Assembly: GCA_003216435.1 (NCBI GenBank) | Contig: QCIW01000008.1 | Location: 1-47,196, forward strand | DNA: 47,196 nt | Reading direction: 5' to 3' | DNA from: Prochlorococcus sp. AG-402-N21 | GTDB lineage: Bacteria > Cyanobacteriota > Cyanobacteriia > PCC-6307 > Cyanobiaceae | Shown: piece by piece, positions 10,265 through 18,513 of the stretch | Layout of the letters: each line of letters opens with the position of its first letter | How positions within the stretch are numbered: the first letter of the stretch is position 1 | Notes under the pieces: model-generated | Seen by the model: the letters and a program-made list of their open reading frames with translations, nothing else | What the model was told of the DNA's origin: nothing | Databases searched by the model: none | Position numbers and translations under genes: made by a program

Positions 10265-10266
10265 CC

Positions 10267-10692
10267 TTATTTAGGTACTTCTTGAGCCTTAAAAGCTTGT
10301 TTCATTCTTGATATATTGGGCTTTATATTCTCTATGCCTAATAATGTGCCGGAGCTTTTTTCCCAGCTAGCAGAGAGGATTCCATAGCTTAGTCCTAATA
10401 AACCAATTAAGAAGCATCCTCCGGAGGAGATTAAGGTGATTACAGGAGGTATTTCTGCAATACCTTCAGTTATTAAATAATAACTAAGCACAAAAACTCC
10501 CATACCACTAATTGTTGGTATGCCAGTAGTGATAGCTATTCTTCTTGCCATTCTATTCGCAATTTCTTTTGGAATTCCGCTTTCTCTTTTGGGATTATTC
10601 CTATCTTTTTTTAAATTCTGACTTTTAGATTGAAAGCCAGGATGACTAATTTTGCTGCTGAAATCATTTGATTGAGAATTTTTTTCGTTCAT
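10267..10692 (-). CDS. PAM68-like protein (DUF3464)
   Basis: The plant homologue PAM68 is a thylakoid membrane factor needed for photosystem II assembly. The 141-residue protein has a basic, Ser/Asn-rich N-terminus of about 45 residues, the conserved segment [12 protein letters not shown], two membrane helices (about 53-73 and 83-105), and a conserved tail with SWEK and [12 protein letters not shown]. Its start codon overlaps the rpsO stop by 4 bases, so it is translationally coupled to ribosomal protein S15. The family assignment is from recognition of these blocks. Confidence 0.87.
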   Translation of the reverse strand: MNEKNSQSNDFSSKISHPGFQSKSQNLKKDRNNPKRESGIPKEIANRMARRIAITTGIPTISGMGVFVLSYYLITEGIAEIPPVITLISSGGCFLIGLLGLSYGILSASWEKSSGTLLGIENIKPNISRMKQAFKAQEVPK

Positions 10693-10958
10693 CCTCTTAT
10701 TGAGAGTTTGCCTATCAATTTGGTATATCTCTTTTCACTTTTTTCTTTGACATAATTTAGAAGCCTTTTTCTTTGGCCTATCATTTTTAATAGACCTTGT
10801 CGAGATGAAAAATCGTGAATATTGTTCTGAAGATGCTCACTGAGCTTGGAAATGCGTTTAGTTAGCATTGCTACTTGTATTTCAGCTGAACCTGTATCGG
10901 TTGGATGAGCCTGATGATCGTTGATTAGGCTTTGCTTTTCTTCTGTATTTAGTGACAT
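10689..10958 (-). CDS. rpsO: 30S ribosomal protein S15
   Basis: S15 is a primary 16S rRNA-binding protein of the small-subunit platform. The 89-residue length is exact for the family, and the core motif [19 protein letters not shown], then [14 protein letters not shown] and the RRLL-like RKRLLNYV block are all present. It sits downstream of ruvA (45-base spacer) and overlaps the PAM68-like gene by 4 bases. Confidence 0.98.
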   Translation of the reverse strand: MSLNTEEKQSLINDHQAHPTDTGSAEIQVAMLTKRISKLSEHLQNNIHDFSSRQGLLKMIGQRKRLLNYVKEKSEKRYTKLIGKLSIRG

Positions 10959-11003
10959 GCTCGTTTAAAGAGACTTTATTGTTAATCATATCAATCTAAC
11001 TCT

Positions 11004-11693
11004 TTAAGTTCCTTTTGATGAAAGATCTTGACTTAGCAATACAAGAGCCTCCTTGAGACATGAGTCAAAAGTCTCTTGATTTAATTTGTTACGAGCAGGA
11101 TTTTCAGAAATCGTATATTGTTCAAGACCATCTATAACCTGCTTCAAAGCTTTATTGATTTCTTCCTCTTCATAATTAAGACTTCTTAGAATGTCTTTTA
11201 GTTCTTGAAAATTATCTATCTTTGCGTCATAAGGACTAATTAAAGGTCCCTCTGAAACTCCTGGATCTAAAACTTCGTTAAACTCATTCAGTTTGCCTTT
11301 TAATTCAACTGACAACCTTTCTGCTATCCTTTTGCCTACTCCAGAAGCCTTTGTAAGTTTTTTTATATCTGCATTCTTGATTGCATATAATAAATCTTTG
11401 AGTCTATATTGTTCAAGAAGCGACATTGCAATTTGTGGACCTATCCCATTTATTTCAATAATCTTTCTGAATAAATTTCTTTCTTCTTTTTCCTGAAAGC
11501 CAAAAAGTGTATTCCCATCTTCTCTGAAAATTTGATGAACCCAAAGAGTTATGTTTTGGGAGTTATTTGTTTTGATTAGATCTCTTGAAATGAGCTGTAT
11601 TTCATACCCAATACCTCCACAAGAGATTAAAATTCCTTTTTTATTAGATGCTTGCCAAGCATCTATCTTTTCTCCTTGAAGCCAGCTAATCAT
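11004..11693 (-). CDS. ruvA: Holliday junction DNA helicase subunit RuvA
   Basis: RuvA binds Holliday junctions and recruits the RuvB motor for branch migration. The 229-residue protein has the N-terminal OB domain (MISWLQGEKIDAW), two helix-hairpin-helix motifs (about residues 80-125, including INGIGPQIAMSLL and ASGVGKRIAERL), an acidic linker, and a C-terminal UBA-like domain ending near ALVLLSQ. ruvB is not nearby. The 95-base upstream spacer contains poly-T/poly-A tracts that may hold its promoter. Confidence 0.96.
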   Translation of the reverse strand: MISWLQGEKIDAWQASNKKGILISCGGIGYEIQLISRDLIKTNNSQNITLWVHQIFREDGNTLFGFQEKEERNLFRKIIEINGIGPQIAMSLLEQYRLKDLLYAIKNADIKKLTKASGVGKRIAERLSVELKGKLNEFNEVLDPGVSEGPLISPYDAKIDNFQELKDILRSLNYEEEEINKALKQVIDGLEQYTISENPARNKLNQETFDSCLKEALVLLSQDLSSKGT

Positions 11694-11788
11694 TATATAT
11701 ATTTCATATTGAGGCTTATATTTGTTTTGTTTTTTTTCAGTTGCTTATTGCTTTTTTTTAATGGATAACATTATTTTAATTTAAAAAA

Positions 11789-12169
11789 TCATCCTCCATC
11801 AAGTTGACATCCTATTAGGGCCCCTGTAACTCCCCCTGTTGGGATAGCCCACATACGTCCTTTACCTCTAGAGCTTGAAGCTGCTATTCCAGCACCTAAA
11901 ATTCCACCTAGTAAACTTCCCTCCTTACAGTCGTTGTTATCAGTCTTTACATTTTGGTTTGGATCACATGGAACCTCAACATATTCATACCAGTTTTTGA
12001 CATATCCAGGGTTTTCAGGGGTCCCAGGTATATATTCTTCTCTATATTCTCTTCTAGTGCAGGTCCTGGTTGTACTTGACCCTCGTCTTCTATAGGAATC
12101 AATATCTTCTGATAATGCTGGTAATGATGAGCCAAGACAGATTAAGACGGCAAGTAGAAAATTTTTCAT
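11789..12169 (-). CDS. Small secreted protein with glycine-rich C-terminus, unknown function
   Basis: I do not recognise a named family. The 126-residue product starts with a clear signal peptide (MKNFLLAVLICLGSSLPALS, likely cut after ALS). Next come an Arg/Thr/Cys segment and a region rich in Pro, Tyr and Glu. The C-terminal glycine-zipper-like stretch (GSLLGGILGAGIAAS then PTGGVTGALIGC) can insert in or stack on membranes. Five cysteines, one inside the signal peptide, leave room for disulphides in the exported part. Frame extends five codons upstream to 12184, but the ATG at 12169 gives a proper signal peptide. It lies 24 bases after the EamA transporter gene. Confidence 0.72.
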   Translation of the reverse strand: MKNFLLAVLICLGSSLPALSEDIDSYRRRGSSTTRTCTRREYREEYIPGTPENPGYVKNWYEYVEVPCDPNQNVKTDNNDCKEGSLLGGILGAGIAASSSRGKGRMWAIPTGGVTGALIGCQLDGG

Positions 12170-12193
12170 AGAGCACTTTCCCATAAACTTATT

Positions 12194-13093
12194 TTAGGGA
12201 ATTTTTGGTTTTGCGCTAATACTTATAAGAGTTGATGCAAGAATAAATAATGATCCAACTAGTAGGTAATTATTTATCGGTTCTTTAAAAATAACTATTC
12301 CAAAAAAGCAAGCAAGAAGTACCTGTGTGTAATTAATAGAACTTGCTCGAGCAGCAGGTAATAACTTTAAACCTTTCGTAATAGCAACTTGTCCTATTTG
12401 AGTAAACATTCCTATGCCTATTAGCCAAATCCATTCGATATTTATGGGCATTACTCCTTTGCTTAAGACAAATGGCAAGGTTATTGGAACAGATATTAGA
12501 GGGAAATAATGAACAATAACTAGTGGATGTTCTGTTTGGGATAATTTTCTTACAGATGTGTACGCTAAAGCTGTTAGAACAGCACCGCATATAGCTATTA
12601 ATACATGATAAAACTCTAGGCTGACTTCGGTTGCACCTAGCCAACCTGGCTGCACAATTAATGTTATTCCAATAAATCCAAGTAATATTGCTAGCAATAT
12701 TTGAGCGTTGATTTTTTCTTTTAAGAATATCGAGGCTGCTAGTGAAGTGAAAATCGGATAAGTATATTGGATAATTGTTGCAGAAGCTAGAGGTAGGATT
12801 GCAAGTGCTTTAAATATACAAAAGAGAGCGCCTGTACCAAGTAAACCCCTAATTAATAAGAGTTTTTTATCATTACCCCATGGATTAATTTGATTTCGGA
12901 AGAGTATAAACCTTGTAATTGCTAAACTTATTATTGCTCTCGTAAAAACTAATTCTGCAACTGGTATACGGCCTTTTAAATGCTTTACACAAACAGTCAT
13001 TAAACTAAATGCTATTGCACTACTAATTAAGTATTTAGCCCCTTGTAGATACCTAACATTTATATTGATATGATTTCGAATAAAGATCCACAT
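12194..13093 (-). CDS. EamA/DMT-family membrane transporter
   Basis: This 299-residue protein has about ten membrane helices in two EamA repeats of the drug/metabolite transporter superfamily; internal cues are LLIRGLLGTGALFC, ATIIQYTYPIFTSL and, in the second repeat, INYTQVLLACFFGIVIFKEP. Family members export amino acids or metabolites; the substrate here cannot be told. It is divergently arranged with dnaG, sharing a 117-base AT-rich promoter region, and probably cotranscribed with the small secreted protein downstream. Confidence 0.85.
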   Translation of the reverse strand: MWIFIRNHININVRYLQGAKYLISSAIAFSLMTVCVKHLKGRIPVAELVFTRAIISLAITRFILFRNQINPWGNDKKLLLIRGLLGTGALFCIFKALAILPLASATIIQYTYPIFTSLAASIFLKEKINAQILLAILLGFIGITLIVQPGWLGATEVSLEFYHVLIAICGAVLTALAYTSVRKLSQTEHPLVIVHYFPLISVPITLPFVLSKGVMPINIEWIWLIGIGMFTQIGQVAITKGLKLLPAARASSINYTQVLLACFFGIVIFKEPINNYLLVGSLFILASTLISISAKPKIP

Positions 13094-13210
13094 AATTAAA
13101 TTGATATAAAAAAAAGGAACTTTTAGCTATTTCAATAAGAAAATATCTGCAAGATTTAATTTTTGGAATTTTCTGTAGACCAATCTGTTTAAGACTATCA
13201 AAATAAGTTG

Positions 13211-15250
13211 ATGATCAGTCCACGATTTCATCCCAGAACCATAGAGGCCGTTAAAGAACGGGCTGATATTGTTGATATTGTCGGTGAGCATGTTGTCCTT
13301 AAGAAGAAAGGCCGAGAATTTGTTGGAATTTGCCCGTTTCATGATGACAATAAGCCGTCTATGACGGTTTCTCCGGCAAAGCAGTTTTATTACTGTTTTT
13401 CATGTGGAGCCGGTGGAAATTCAATTAAATTTTTAATGGAACTTCAACGTCAAAGCTTTGGCGAAGTAGTTCTTCAATTGGCAAGTAAATATCAACTTCC
13501 TGTTGAAACTTTAGATGCACCTCAACAGGAACGGCTCAGAAAACAAATTTCTAGAAAGGAACTACTTCATAATGTTCTTTCATTAGCGATGGGATGGTTC
13601 CAAAGCCAATTGAATAGTTCATCAGGGTCTCGTGCATATGATTATTTGGTAAATAAAAGACAATTCACTAAGGGAACTATAGATAATTTTGAACTTGGTT
13701 TTGCTCCAGATAAATGGGATGCCCTACTTAATCATCTTAATGGAATAGAGAATATATCTTTAGATCTTCTCGCTTCTGCAGGTTTGATTATTCCTAGGAG
13801 GGGTGGCGATGGTTTTTATGATCGTTTTAGAAATCGTATAATTGTTCCAATTTTAGATCAGCAGAAAAGAGTTATAGGATTTGGTGGCCGTAGCCTCGAT
13901 GGTTCAGAACCTAAGTATTTGAATTCCCCAGAGACTGAAGTTTTTGAGAAAGGAAAGCATCTATATGGTCTAGATAAAGCTGCTAACGCTATACGAAAGG
14001 AAGATTGCGCAGTCGTCGTGGAAGGATATTTTGATGTTATTGCTCTCCACGAAGCTGGTGTTTCTAATTCAGTGGCTTCTTTAGGTACAGCTCTTAGTAA
14101 TCAGCAGATCACATCTTTATGTCGTTGTTCCTCAAGTAAAAAAATTGTTCTTAATTTTGATAGTGATTCAGCTGGGATTCGAGCAGCCAATAGAGCCATT
14201 ACTGAAGTAGAGCATTTAGCGATGCAAGGTCAACTGGAGTTAAGAGTTCTCCAGCTACCTTCTGGGAAAGACCCTGATGAATTCTTAAAAGAAAATTCTG
14301 CCGTTCAGTACAAGTCTTTGCTTGAAAATTCTCCACTTTGGCTTGATTGGCAAATTGACAATGTTATTAAAGATCTAGATTTAAGTAGAGCTGATCATTT
14401 TCAATCTGCTGTAAGTGGTGTTGTTCAATTACTAGGCAAACTTCCAAATTCTGCTATTAGAACGCACTATATTCAACAAGTTTCTCATCTTTTAAGTGGT
14501 GGCCAAGGTCGGTATGCTCTTCAGTTAGAAGAAGATTTACGTAAACAAATAAAAGGTCAAAGATGGCATGGCCGCTCTAAAAAATTTGAACAGCCAGGTG
14601 ACTCAAATCTTAGAGAACGTAGTGAATCACAGATTCTCAGATTATATATACATTGCTCTGCGCATAGACCCTCAATTCGTAAGGAGTTGAGAGTTAGAGA
14701 AATAGAGGACTTTGCCTTTTATCATCATCGCTTACTTTGGTCTTCCATCAATGAATTGGAAGAAAAAATATTAGGCATATCACTTTTAGAATCAATAATT
14801 CGAGGAGATGACCCAGGACATGAATTAATTGACATTAATCTATCTAATCTTCTTTTTGATCAACTTATTTCTGAGGATAAGAAGACTCTTTCTAAAATTA
14901 TTTCAATTTTACAACCAAGTGAATATCAAATTGCAGAAATGTCTCAGCCAGTTTTACATTTACGTGGAGCTGCAGCAACTTTAGAACGTCAAAAGTCACT
15001 CAAGCGTTGTAGGCATTTAATCGAATCCTGGAGTTCTCAACGTCTTGAAACTTTGGAGAAATGCATCGGTAATTTAATCAATAATGATAGTATCAACTCT
15101 TCTGAATCTGTTGATATGGAGATCGAGATTAACTCAATGTTCAATAAGCTTAATAATGATGCTATTAACTTTCAGAACCTCTATTACACCGAACGTAAAC
15201 ATATCAGTTATTTAGATAAGCAAAGATGTTCTAGTATTCTCGGCCAGTAA
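13211..15250 (+). CDS. dnaG: DNA primase
   Basis: DnaG makes RNA primers for replication. The 679-residue protein contains the N-terminal CHC2 zinc finger (Cys41, His44, Cys62, Cys65), the RNA polymerase core, and the TOPRIM domain with VVEGYFDVIALHEAG and the metal-binding NFDSDSAG motif, followed by a C-terminal helicase-interaction region. A TTG precedes the ATG at 13211 by one codon; I chose the ATG. The 3' end converges on the small HExxH gene with 25 bases between. Confidence 0.97.
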   Translation: MISPRFHPRTIEAVKERADIVDIVGEHVVLKKKGREFVGICPFHDDNKPSMTVSPAKQFYYCFSCGAGGNSIKFLMELQRQSFGEVVLQLASKYQLPVETLDAPQQERLRKQISRKELLHNVLSLAMGWFQSQLNSSSGSRAYDYLVNKRQFTKGTIDNFELGFAPDKWDALLNHLNGIENISLDLLASAGLIIPRRGGDGFYDRFRNRIIVPILDQQKRVIGFGGRSLDGSEPKYLNSPETEVFEKGKHLYGLDKAANAIRKEDCAVVVEGYFDVIALHEAGVSNSVASLGTALSNQQITSLCRCSSSKKIVLNFDSDSAGIRAANRAITEVEHLAMQGQLELRVLQLPSGKDPDEFLKENSAVQYKSLLENSPLWLDWQIDNVIKDLDLSRADHFQSAVSGVVQLLGKLPNSAIRTHYIQQVSHLLSGGQGRYALQLEEDLRKQIKGQRWHGRSKKFEQPGDSNLRERSESQILRLYIHCSAHRPSIRKELRVREIEDFAFYHHRLLWSSINELEEKILGISLLESIIRGDDPGHELIDINLSNLLFDQLISEDKKTLSKIISILQPSEYQIAEMSQPVLHLRGAAATLERQKSLKRCRHLIESWSSQRLETLEKCIGNLINNDSINSSESVDMEIEINSMFNKLNNDAINFQNLYYTERKHISYLDKQRCSSILGQ

Positions 15251-15275
15251 ATATACTTTGTTTTTAATATTAATT

Positions 15276-15740
15276 TTATAGACAATATCTTTCTAAAGCA
15301 GAGATTATTAGTTTTGGCTTATCTTCTAAAATATAAGCCTGATATTCATGTTCCCTTTTGCCTGATATATTTGTAGATCCTTTTAATGCTTCTAGTTTAT
15401 AAGGATTCAATTTTAGCTTTTTTTTGCTATCTATCTTTATTAGATTTCCATTATTGCAATGTTGTGCAACATGTACTGATTCATGTCTAAGTGCTCTTCT
15501 TATAAAAATACCTGTTTTGTCGAAATGATCACTTTGTTTAAATTTAGCGAATATATGGCCTCCTTTTTCTTTTGCATTATCTGTACAAATAACTATGGCT
15601 TTTTGATTCTTTTTAAAAAAACCAACGTAATTCTTTCCTAGTAAGCATAGAGGTGTATTCTCTTCTGCTCTGTATCCTGCTTTTTGAATAATATTTAGGA
15701 TCTCTTCTTCTTTTGCATTAAGAAATAGAAGAAATTCCAT
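15276..15740 (-). CDS. Small HExxH protein, putative zinc metallopeptidase-like
   Basis: No named family is recognised. The 154-residue soluble protein contains HESVH at residues 86-90 (HExxH, the zinc-binding and catalytic signature of zincins), preceded by a predicted helix and followed about 40 residues later by EYQAY (Glu132-Ala135). The latter resembles the ExxA glutamate ligand of gluzincins such as ImmA/IrrE-type peptidases. There is no signal peptide or membrane segment, so it would act in the cytosol. It is the last gene of a minus-strand series after umuD-umuC, though a 126-base spacer suggests its own promoter. A GTG at 15743 precedes the chosen ATG. Confidence 0.7.
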   Translation of the reverse strand: MEFLLFLNAKEEEILNIIQKAGYRAEENTPLCLLGKNYVGFFKKNQKAIVICTDNAKEKGGHIFAKFKQSDHFDKTGIFIRRALRHESVHVAQHCNNGNLIKIDSKKKLKLNPYKLEALKGSTNISGKREHEYQAYILEDKPKLIISALERYCL

Positions 15741-15866
15741 CACTTGGATTCAGTCTACTTTGATTAATTTATTGATCCTAACATTTTAATTCCTTTTCCT
15801 TGACGCCTGTTATAAATTCTATTAATTTTATGATCTTATATCAATTTAATTTTTTTTCATTAAATA

Positions 15867-17141
15867 TTAGGCTTTTACAATTGGAATATCTTTCAGTTTT
15901 GTTGTTCGCGCAGGCGTTAACTTATTGCGTTTCATGTCCCAGTCTTTTTTTGTACCACATATAGCCCACGAGATAGTGCTATTTCCGTATCGATTATTTA
16001 GCATGTCAATTGTTTGCATTAATTTTTCTTTTTTTAGCTGCATTTCTATGTTTATAGGTTCTCTTAGATCTTGTTGTATGTAGTCGATATTCTGTAGATC
16101 TTGCATAAGAACACCAGCTTTTATTAGCGAATAATTAGAATGATAAATTTCATCTATTAGAGATAGAGATGCTTTTAATAAAATATTACTATCATTGCTC
16201 GGTGTGTTCAGCTTTATAGTTGCTTTCTTGCTATAAAAATTTTCTGTATAAGTACTAGTACGTGTATAGATAGTTATTTTACCTGCTAGTTGTCTTTGCC
16301 GTCTCAACTTTTCGCTTGCACGTGCTACATGATTGGCAAGAGCCTGTCGTAATTCTTCTTTGCTTGTAACAGCTCTACTAAAGCTTTTACTTACACATGT
16401 TTCTTTCTTTTGTAATTGATTTAAATTAAAACCTATGCAAACATCCCCAAGTAATTCTTTTTGTATTCGCAATCCAGTTACTCCATATTTTGCATGTAAT
16501 AGATTGCTTGGCATATCACGTAATTCTTTTGCGTTTGTAACTCCGTTTAATCGGCACCAATATGCTAGTTGATTCCCTATTCCCCATACATTTTCTATGC
16601 TTACAATTTCAAGCCAATTATCCTGATTCTTTTCAATATTTAGATCAAATATACCTGCATATGTTTCTAAAGTTTTTGATAAGTAATTTGCAATTTTAGC
16701 TTGTACTTTATTCTTGCCAATACCAATAGCAATGGATAAACCTAAATTACGATGTAATAAAGCCCTAAGCTCTCTAGCCCATTTTTTTAGATCATATTCT
16801 TTTGGACGAGTTATTTTTACGAAAGCCTCATCTATAGAATAAATCTCTAATTCTTCACAATGAGATTTTATTAGAGACATTAACCGACTACTCATATCTC
16901 CATATAGTTCATAATTTGAACTACATACTTTTACTTCAAGCTCTTCTAATTTTTTATTTATCTTGAAATAAGGTGTCCCCATAGCGATCCTAAGCTTCCG
17001 AGCTTCTGCGCTTCTAGAAATTACACATCCATCATTGTTTGAGAGAACTACTACTGGTTTACCTGCCAATGAGGGATCAATCATCTGTTCACATGCTGCG
17101 TAAAAATTGTTTCCATCTATTAGTGCTACAGCTCTTGTCAT
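15867..17141 (-). CDS. umuC: DNA polymerase V catalytic subunit UmuC
   Basis: UmuC is a Y-family translesion polymerase of the SOS response. The 424-residue protein, matching the E. coli length, has the N-terminal catalytic Asp9 in ALIDGNNFY, the SIDEAF motif with Asp104/Glu105, the finger segment NNDGCVISRS, the GIGKNKVQAKIANYL helix-hairpin-helix region, and a C-terminal little-finger and DUF4113-like tail. Its ATG overlaps the umuD stop (ATGA, 4 bases), so the pair is translationally coupled. Confidence 0.97.
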   Translation of the reverse strand: MTRAVALIDGNNFYAACEQMIDPSLAGKPVVVLSNNDGCVISRSAEARKLRIAMGTPYFKINKKLEELEVKVCSSNYELYGDMSSRLMSLIKSHCEELEIYSIDEAFVKITRPKEYDLKKWARELRALLHRNLGLSIAIGIGKNKVQAKIANYLSKTLETYAGIFDLNIEKNQDNWLEIVSIENVWGIGNQLAYWCRLNGVTNAKELRDMPSNLLHAKYGVTGLRIQKELLGDVCIGFNLNQLQKKETCVSKSFSRAVTSKEELRQALANHVARASEKLRRQRQLAGKITIYTRTSTYTENFYSKKATIKLNTPSNDSNILLKASLSLIDEIYHSNYSLIKAGVLMQDLQNIDYIQQDLREPINIEMQLKKEKLMQTIDMLNNRYGNSTISWAICGTKKDWDMKRNKLTPARTTKLKDIPIVKA

Positions 17142-17590
17142 AAGGAGCTGGTAACATTTTTTAAATCATGAATGCAATAGATAACTACTCCCCAAATTTG
17201 AACAGTTTCGTATTGCTTTATATCTATAGTTGGATAATCAGGATGAGCCGCTTCTAAATAAAGACTTCCTTTGTTACGAACAAGTTTTTTCAAGACAAAG
17301 CAATCATCTAGGATCGCGATTACAATTTTTCCCGGCTCTGCATTAATACTCCGGTCGACTATCAGAAGATCTCCATCATAAATACCTACATTGGTCATAG
17401 AATGACCGCTTACTCTCAAGAAAAATGTACTTGCTGGATGTTTGATTAACTGTTCATTAAGGTCAATTCCATTATCTATATAGTCATCAGCTGGAGATGG
17501 AAACCCTGCTGAGACTGTCTCGGTTGCAAGAGGCAATATTATTTGAGATTTCTTATATGACCTTGAGTTATTTTTCCGAGGCACACCCAC
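17138..17590 (-). CDS. umuD: DNA polymerase V accessory subunit UmuD (self-cleaving)
   Basis: UmuD cleaves itself on RecA filaments to give UmuD', which activates UmuC. The 150-residue protein keeps the likely cleavage bond Ala28-Gly29 (VSAGFPSP), the nucleophile Ser64 (SGHSM) and general-base Lys101 (VLKKL), with the family spacing of 37 residues. The start is GTG at 17590; a second in-frame GTG is at 17584. The first five codons lie inside one arm of a perfect 17-bp inverted repeat, and no Shine-Dalgarno precedes them. A LexA-like box and a TATAAC -10 element (17598-17603) lie directly upstream, suggesting SOS control and a nearly leaderless mRNA. Confidence 0.96.
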   Translation of the reverse strand: MGVPRKNNSRSYKKSQIILPLATETVSAGFPSPADDYIDNGIDLNEQLIKHPASTFFLRVSGHSMTNVGIYDGDLLIVDRSINAEPGKIVIAILDDCFVLKKLVRNKGSLYLEAAHPDYPTIDIKQYETVQIWGVVIYCIHDLKNVTSSL

Positions 17591-17649
17591 AATTAACGTT
17601 ATAGTACTAGTGTATTAGCAGTATACCGTTGGTTGTGGGTGTGCCTCGG
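17576..17649. repeat. Perfect 17-bp inverted repeat spanning the umuD start
   Basis: CCGAGGCACACCCACAA (17576-17592) is the exact reverse complement of TTGTGGGTGTGCCTCGG (17633-17649), with a 40-base spacer. The left arm encodes the first five residues of UmuD. The GC-rich arms stand out from the AT-rich surroundings. In RNA read through from rlmH they would fold the umuD start codon into a stem. Confidence 0.95.
17603..17616 (-). promoter_or_regulatory. Candidate LexA (SOS) box upstream of umuD
   Basis: AGTACTAGTGTATT on the + strand fits the cyanobacterial LexA consensus as I recall it (RGTACNNNDGTWCB) at every fixed position but one. It overlaps the upstream edge of a TATAAC -10-like element (17598-17603, minus strand), 13 bases before the umuD GTG, where repressor binding would block transcription. 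umuDC is a classic LexA target. Confidence 0.6.
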
Positions 17650-17666
17650 CAAGTCATTGAGAAAAT

Positions 17667-18104
17667 TTATATTCGGTGGTAGGAGTTTCCTTGGAGAATA
17701 GTTTGGGCGCGATAAATTTGTTCGGTAAGAAGTAATCGAGCAAGATCATGAGGAAAAGTCATAGGCGAAAGACTGAATTGCCAAGAGGCAATATCTTTAA
17801 TTTGAGAGGGAATTCCATCGGGACCACCAATAACAAAAACAATACGTTGGCTTCCTCGTTGATTAAGTTCATGGGCAAATGAAATAGAAGATAATGTTTT
17901 GTATTCTTCACTTAAAACAGCTAGAGATTCATCTTTTTTTATCGCAGCAAGTATGGCTTCAGTTTCTTTTTTTGGATTAGCATCTCTGATTTCATTTATT
18001 ATTAATCCTGGGAGCCTAGTTAGATATGAATTGGTTCCTTCTAAAATCCATTTTTTCCGAGCTTTTCCTATAGCAAGTATTCGATATCGGGATGAATTAA
18101 ACAA
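17667..18104 (-). CDS. rlmH: 23S rRNA (pseudouridine1915-N3)-methyltransferase
   Basis: RlmH is a small SPOUT methyltransferase acting on pseudouridine 1915 of helix 69 in assembled ribosomes. The 145-residue protein contains RILAIGKARKKW at the N-terminus, the SAM-site motif FVIGGPDGIP, and the C-terminal knot LLLTEQIYRAQTILQGNSYHR, all conserved. It lies 24 bases after a small unknown gene and 76 bases before umuD on the same strand. Confidence 0.95.
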   Translation of the reverse strand: MFNSSRYRILAIGKARKKWILEGTNSYLTRLPGLIINEIRDANPKKETEAILAAIKKDESLAVLSEEYKTLSSISFAHELNQRGSQRIVFVIGGPDGIPSQIKDIASWQFSLSPMTFPHDLARLLLTEQIYRAQTILQGNSYHRI

Positions 18105-18128
18105 AGGTATTTATGTGTTTATTTAATT

Positions 18129-18509
18129 CTAGAAATCTTCTTCTAAAAGAAGATTTTCAAAGGAAAAGTAAAGATTTTCATTTTTATCTTTTGTATTAAT
18201 AGTGGATTTTTTGCGATTATTATCTTTAGATGTATTCGTATTAATAGAAGTATTATGAAGCTTAGCTTTATCTTTTGATAATTCAGCTTCTTTTAGTCTA
18301 GTTATTAAATGAGGTGGAATAGAACCATCCCCAGAAACGTCAATGAGTGAATGAAATAATTTTTCAGGATCATTTTCTGTTTCTATCGGATGCTGTTTGT
18401 TTTTCGAAGGAGAGGGAGTCTTGTGCTCCTTTTTGGGAGTAGGATTTTCTTTGGGCAGTGAATTTTTCAATTCCTTTAAAGCATTGATACTTTTTTGATC
18501 TAAAATCAT
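18129..18509 (-). CDS. Charged low-complexity protein, unknown function
   Basis: I do not recognise this 126-residue protein. It is hydrophilic, with a Lys/Pro/Ser-rich stretch (about residues 18-40), a more ordered middle (PEKLFHSLIDVSGDGSIPPHLITRLKEAEL), an Asn/Thr/Lys-rich linker, and an acidic-aromatic end (LYFSFENLLLEEDF). This looks like a disordered protein with one helical segment and a terminal peptide motif. It starts 4 bases after the flippase-like gene and precedes rlmH by 24 bases, so it belongs to that operon. Confidence 0.65.
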   Translation of the reverse strand: MILDQKSINALKELKNSLPKENPTPKKEHKTPSPSKNKQHPIETENDPEKLFHSLIDVSGDGSIPPHLITRLKEAELSKDKAKLHNTSINTNTSKDNNRKKSTINTKDKNENLYFSFENLLLEEDF

Positions 18510-18513
18510 TGTT

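Noticed and set aside
17593-17632. Invertible promoter switch upstream of umuD
   Set aside because: The perfect repeats allow it, but the 40-base segment is short for known invertases and no recombinase gene is in the window; kept only as an alternative in the umuD finding.
17576-17649. Rho-independent terminator of rlmH
   Set aside because: The 40-base loop and lack of a T-tract after either arm do not fit an intrinsic terminator.
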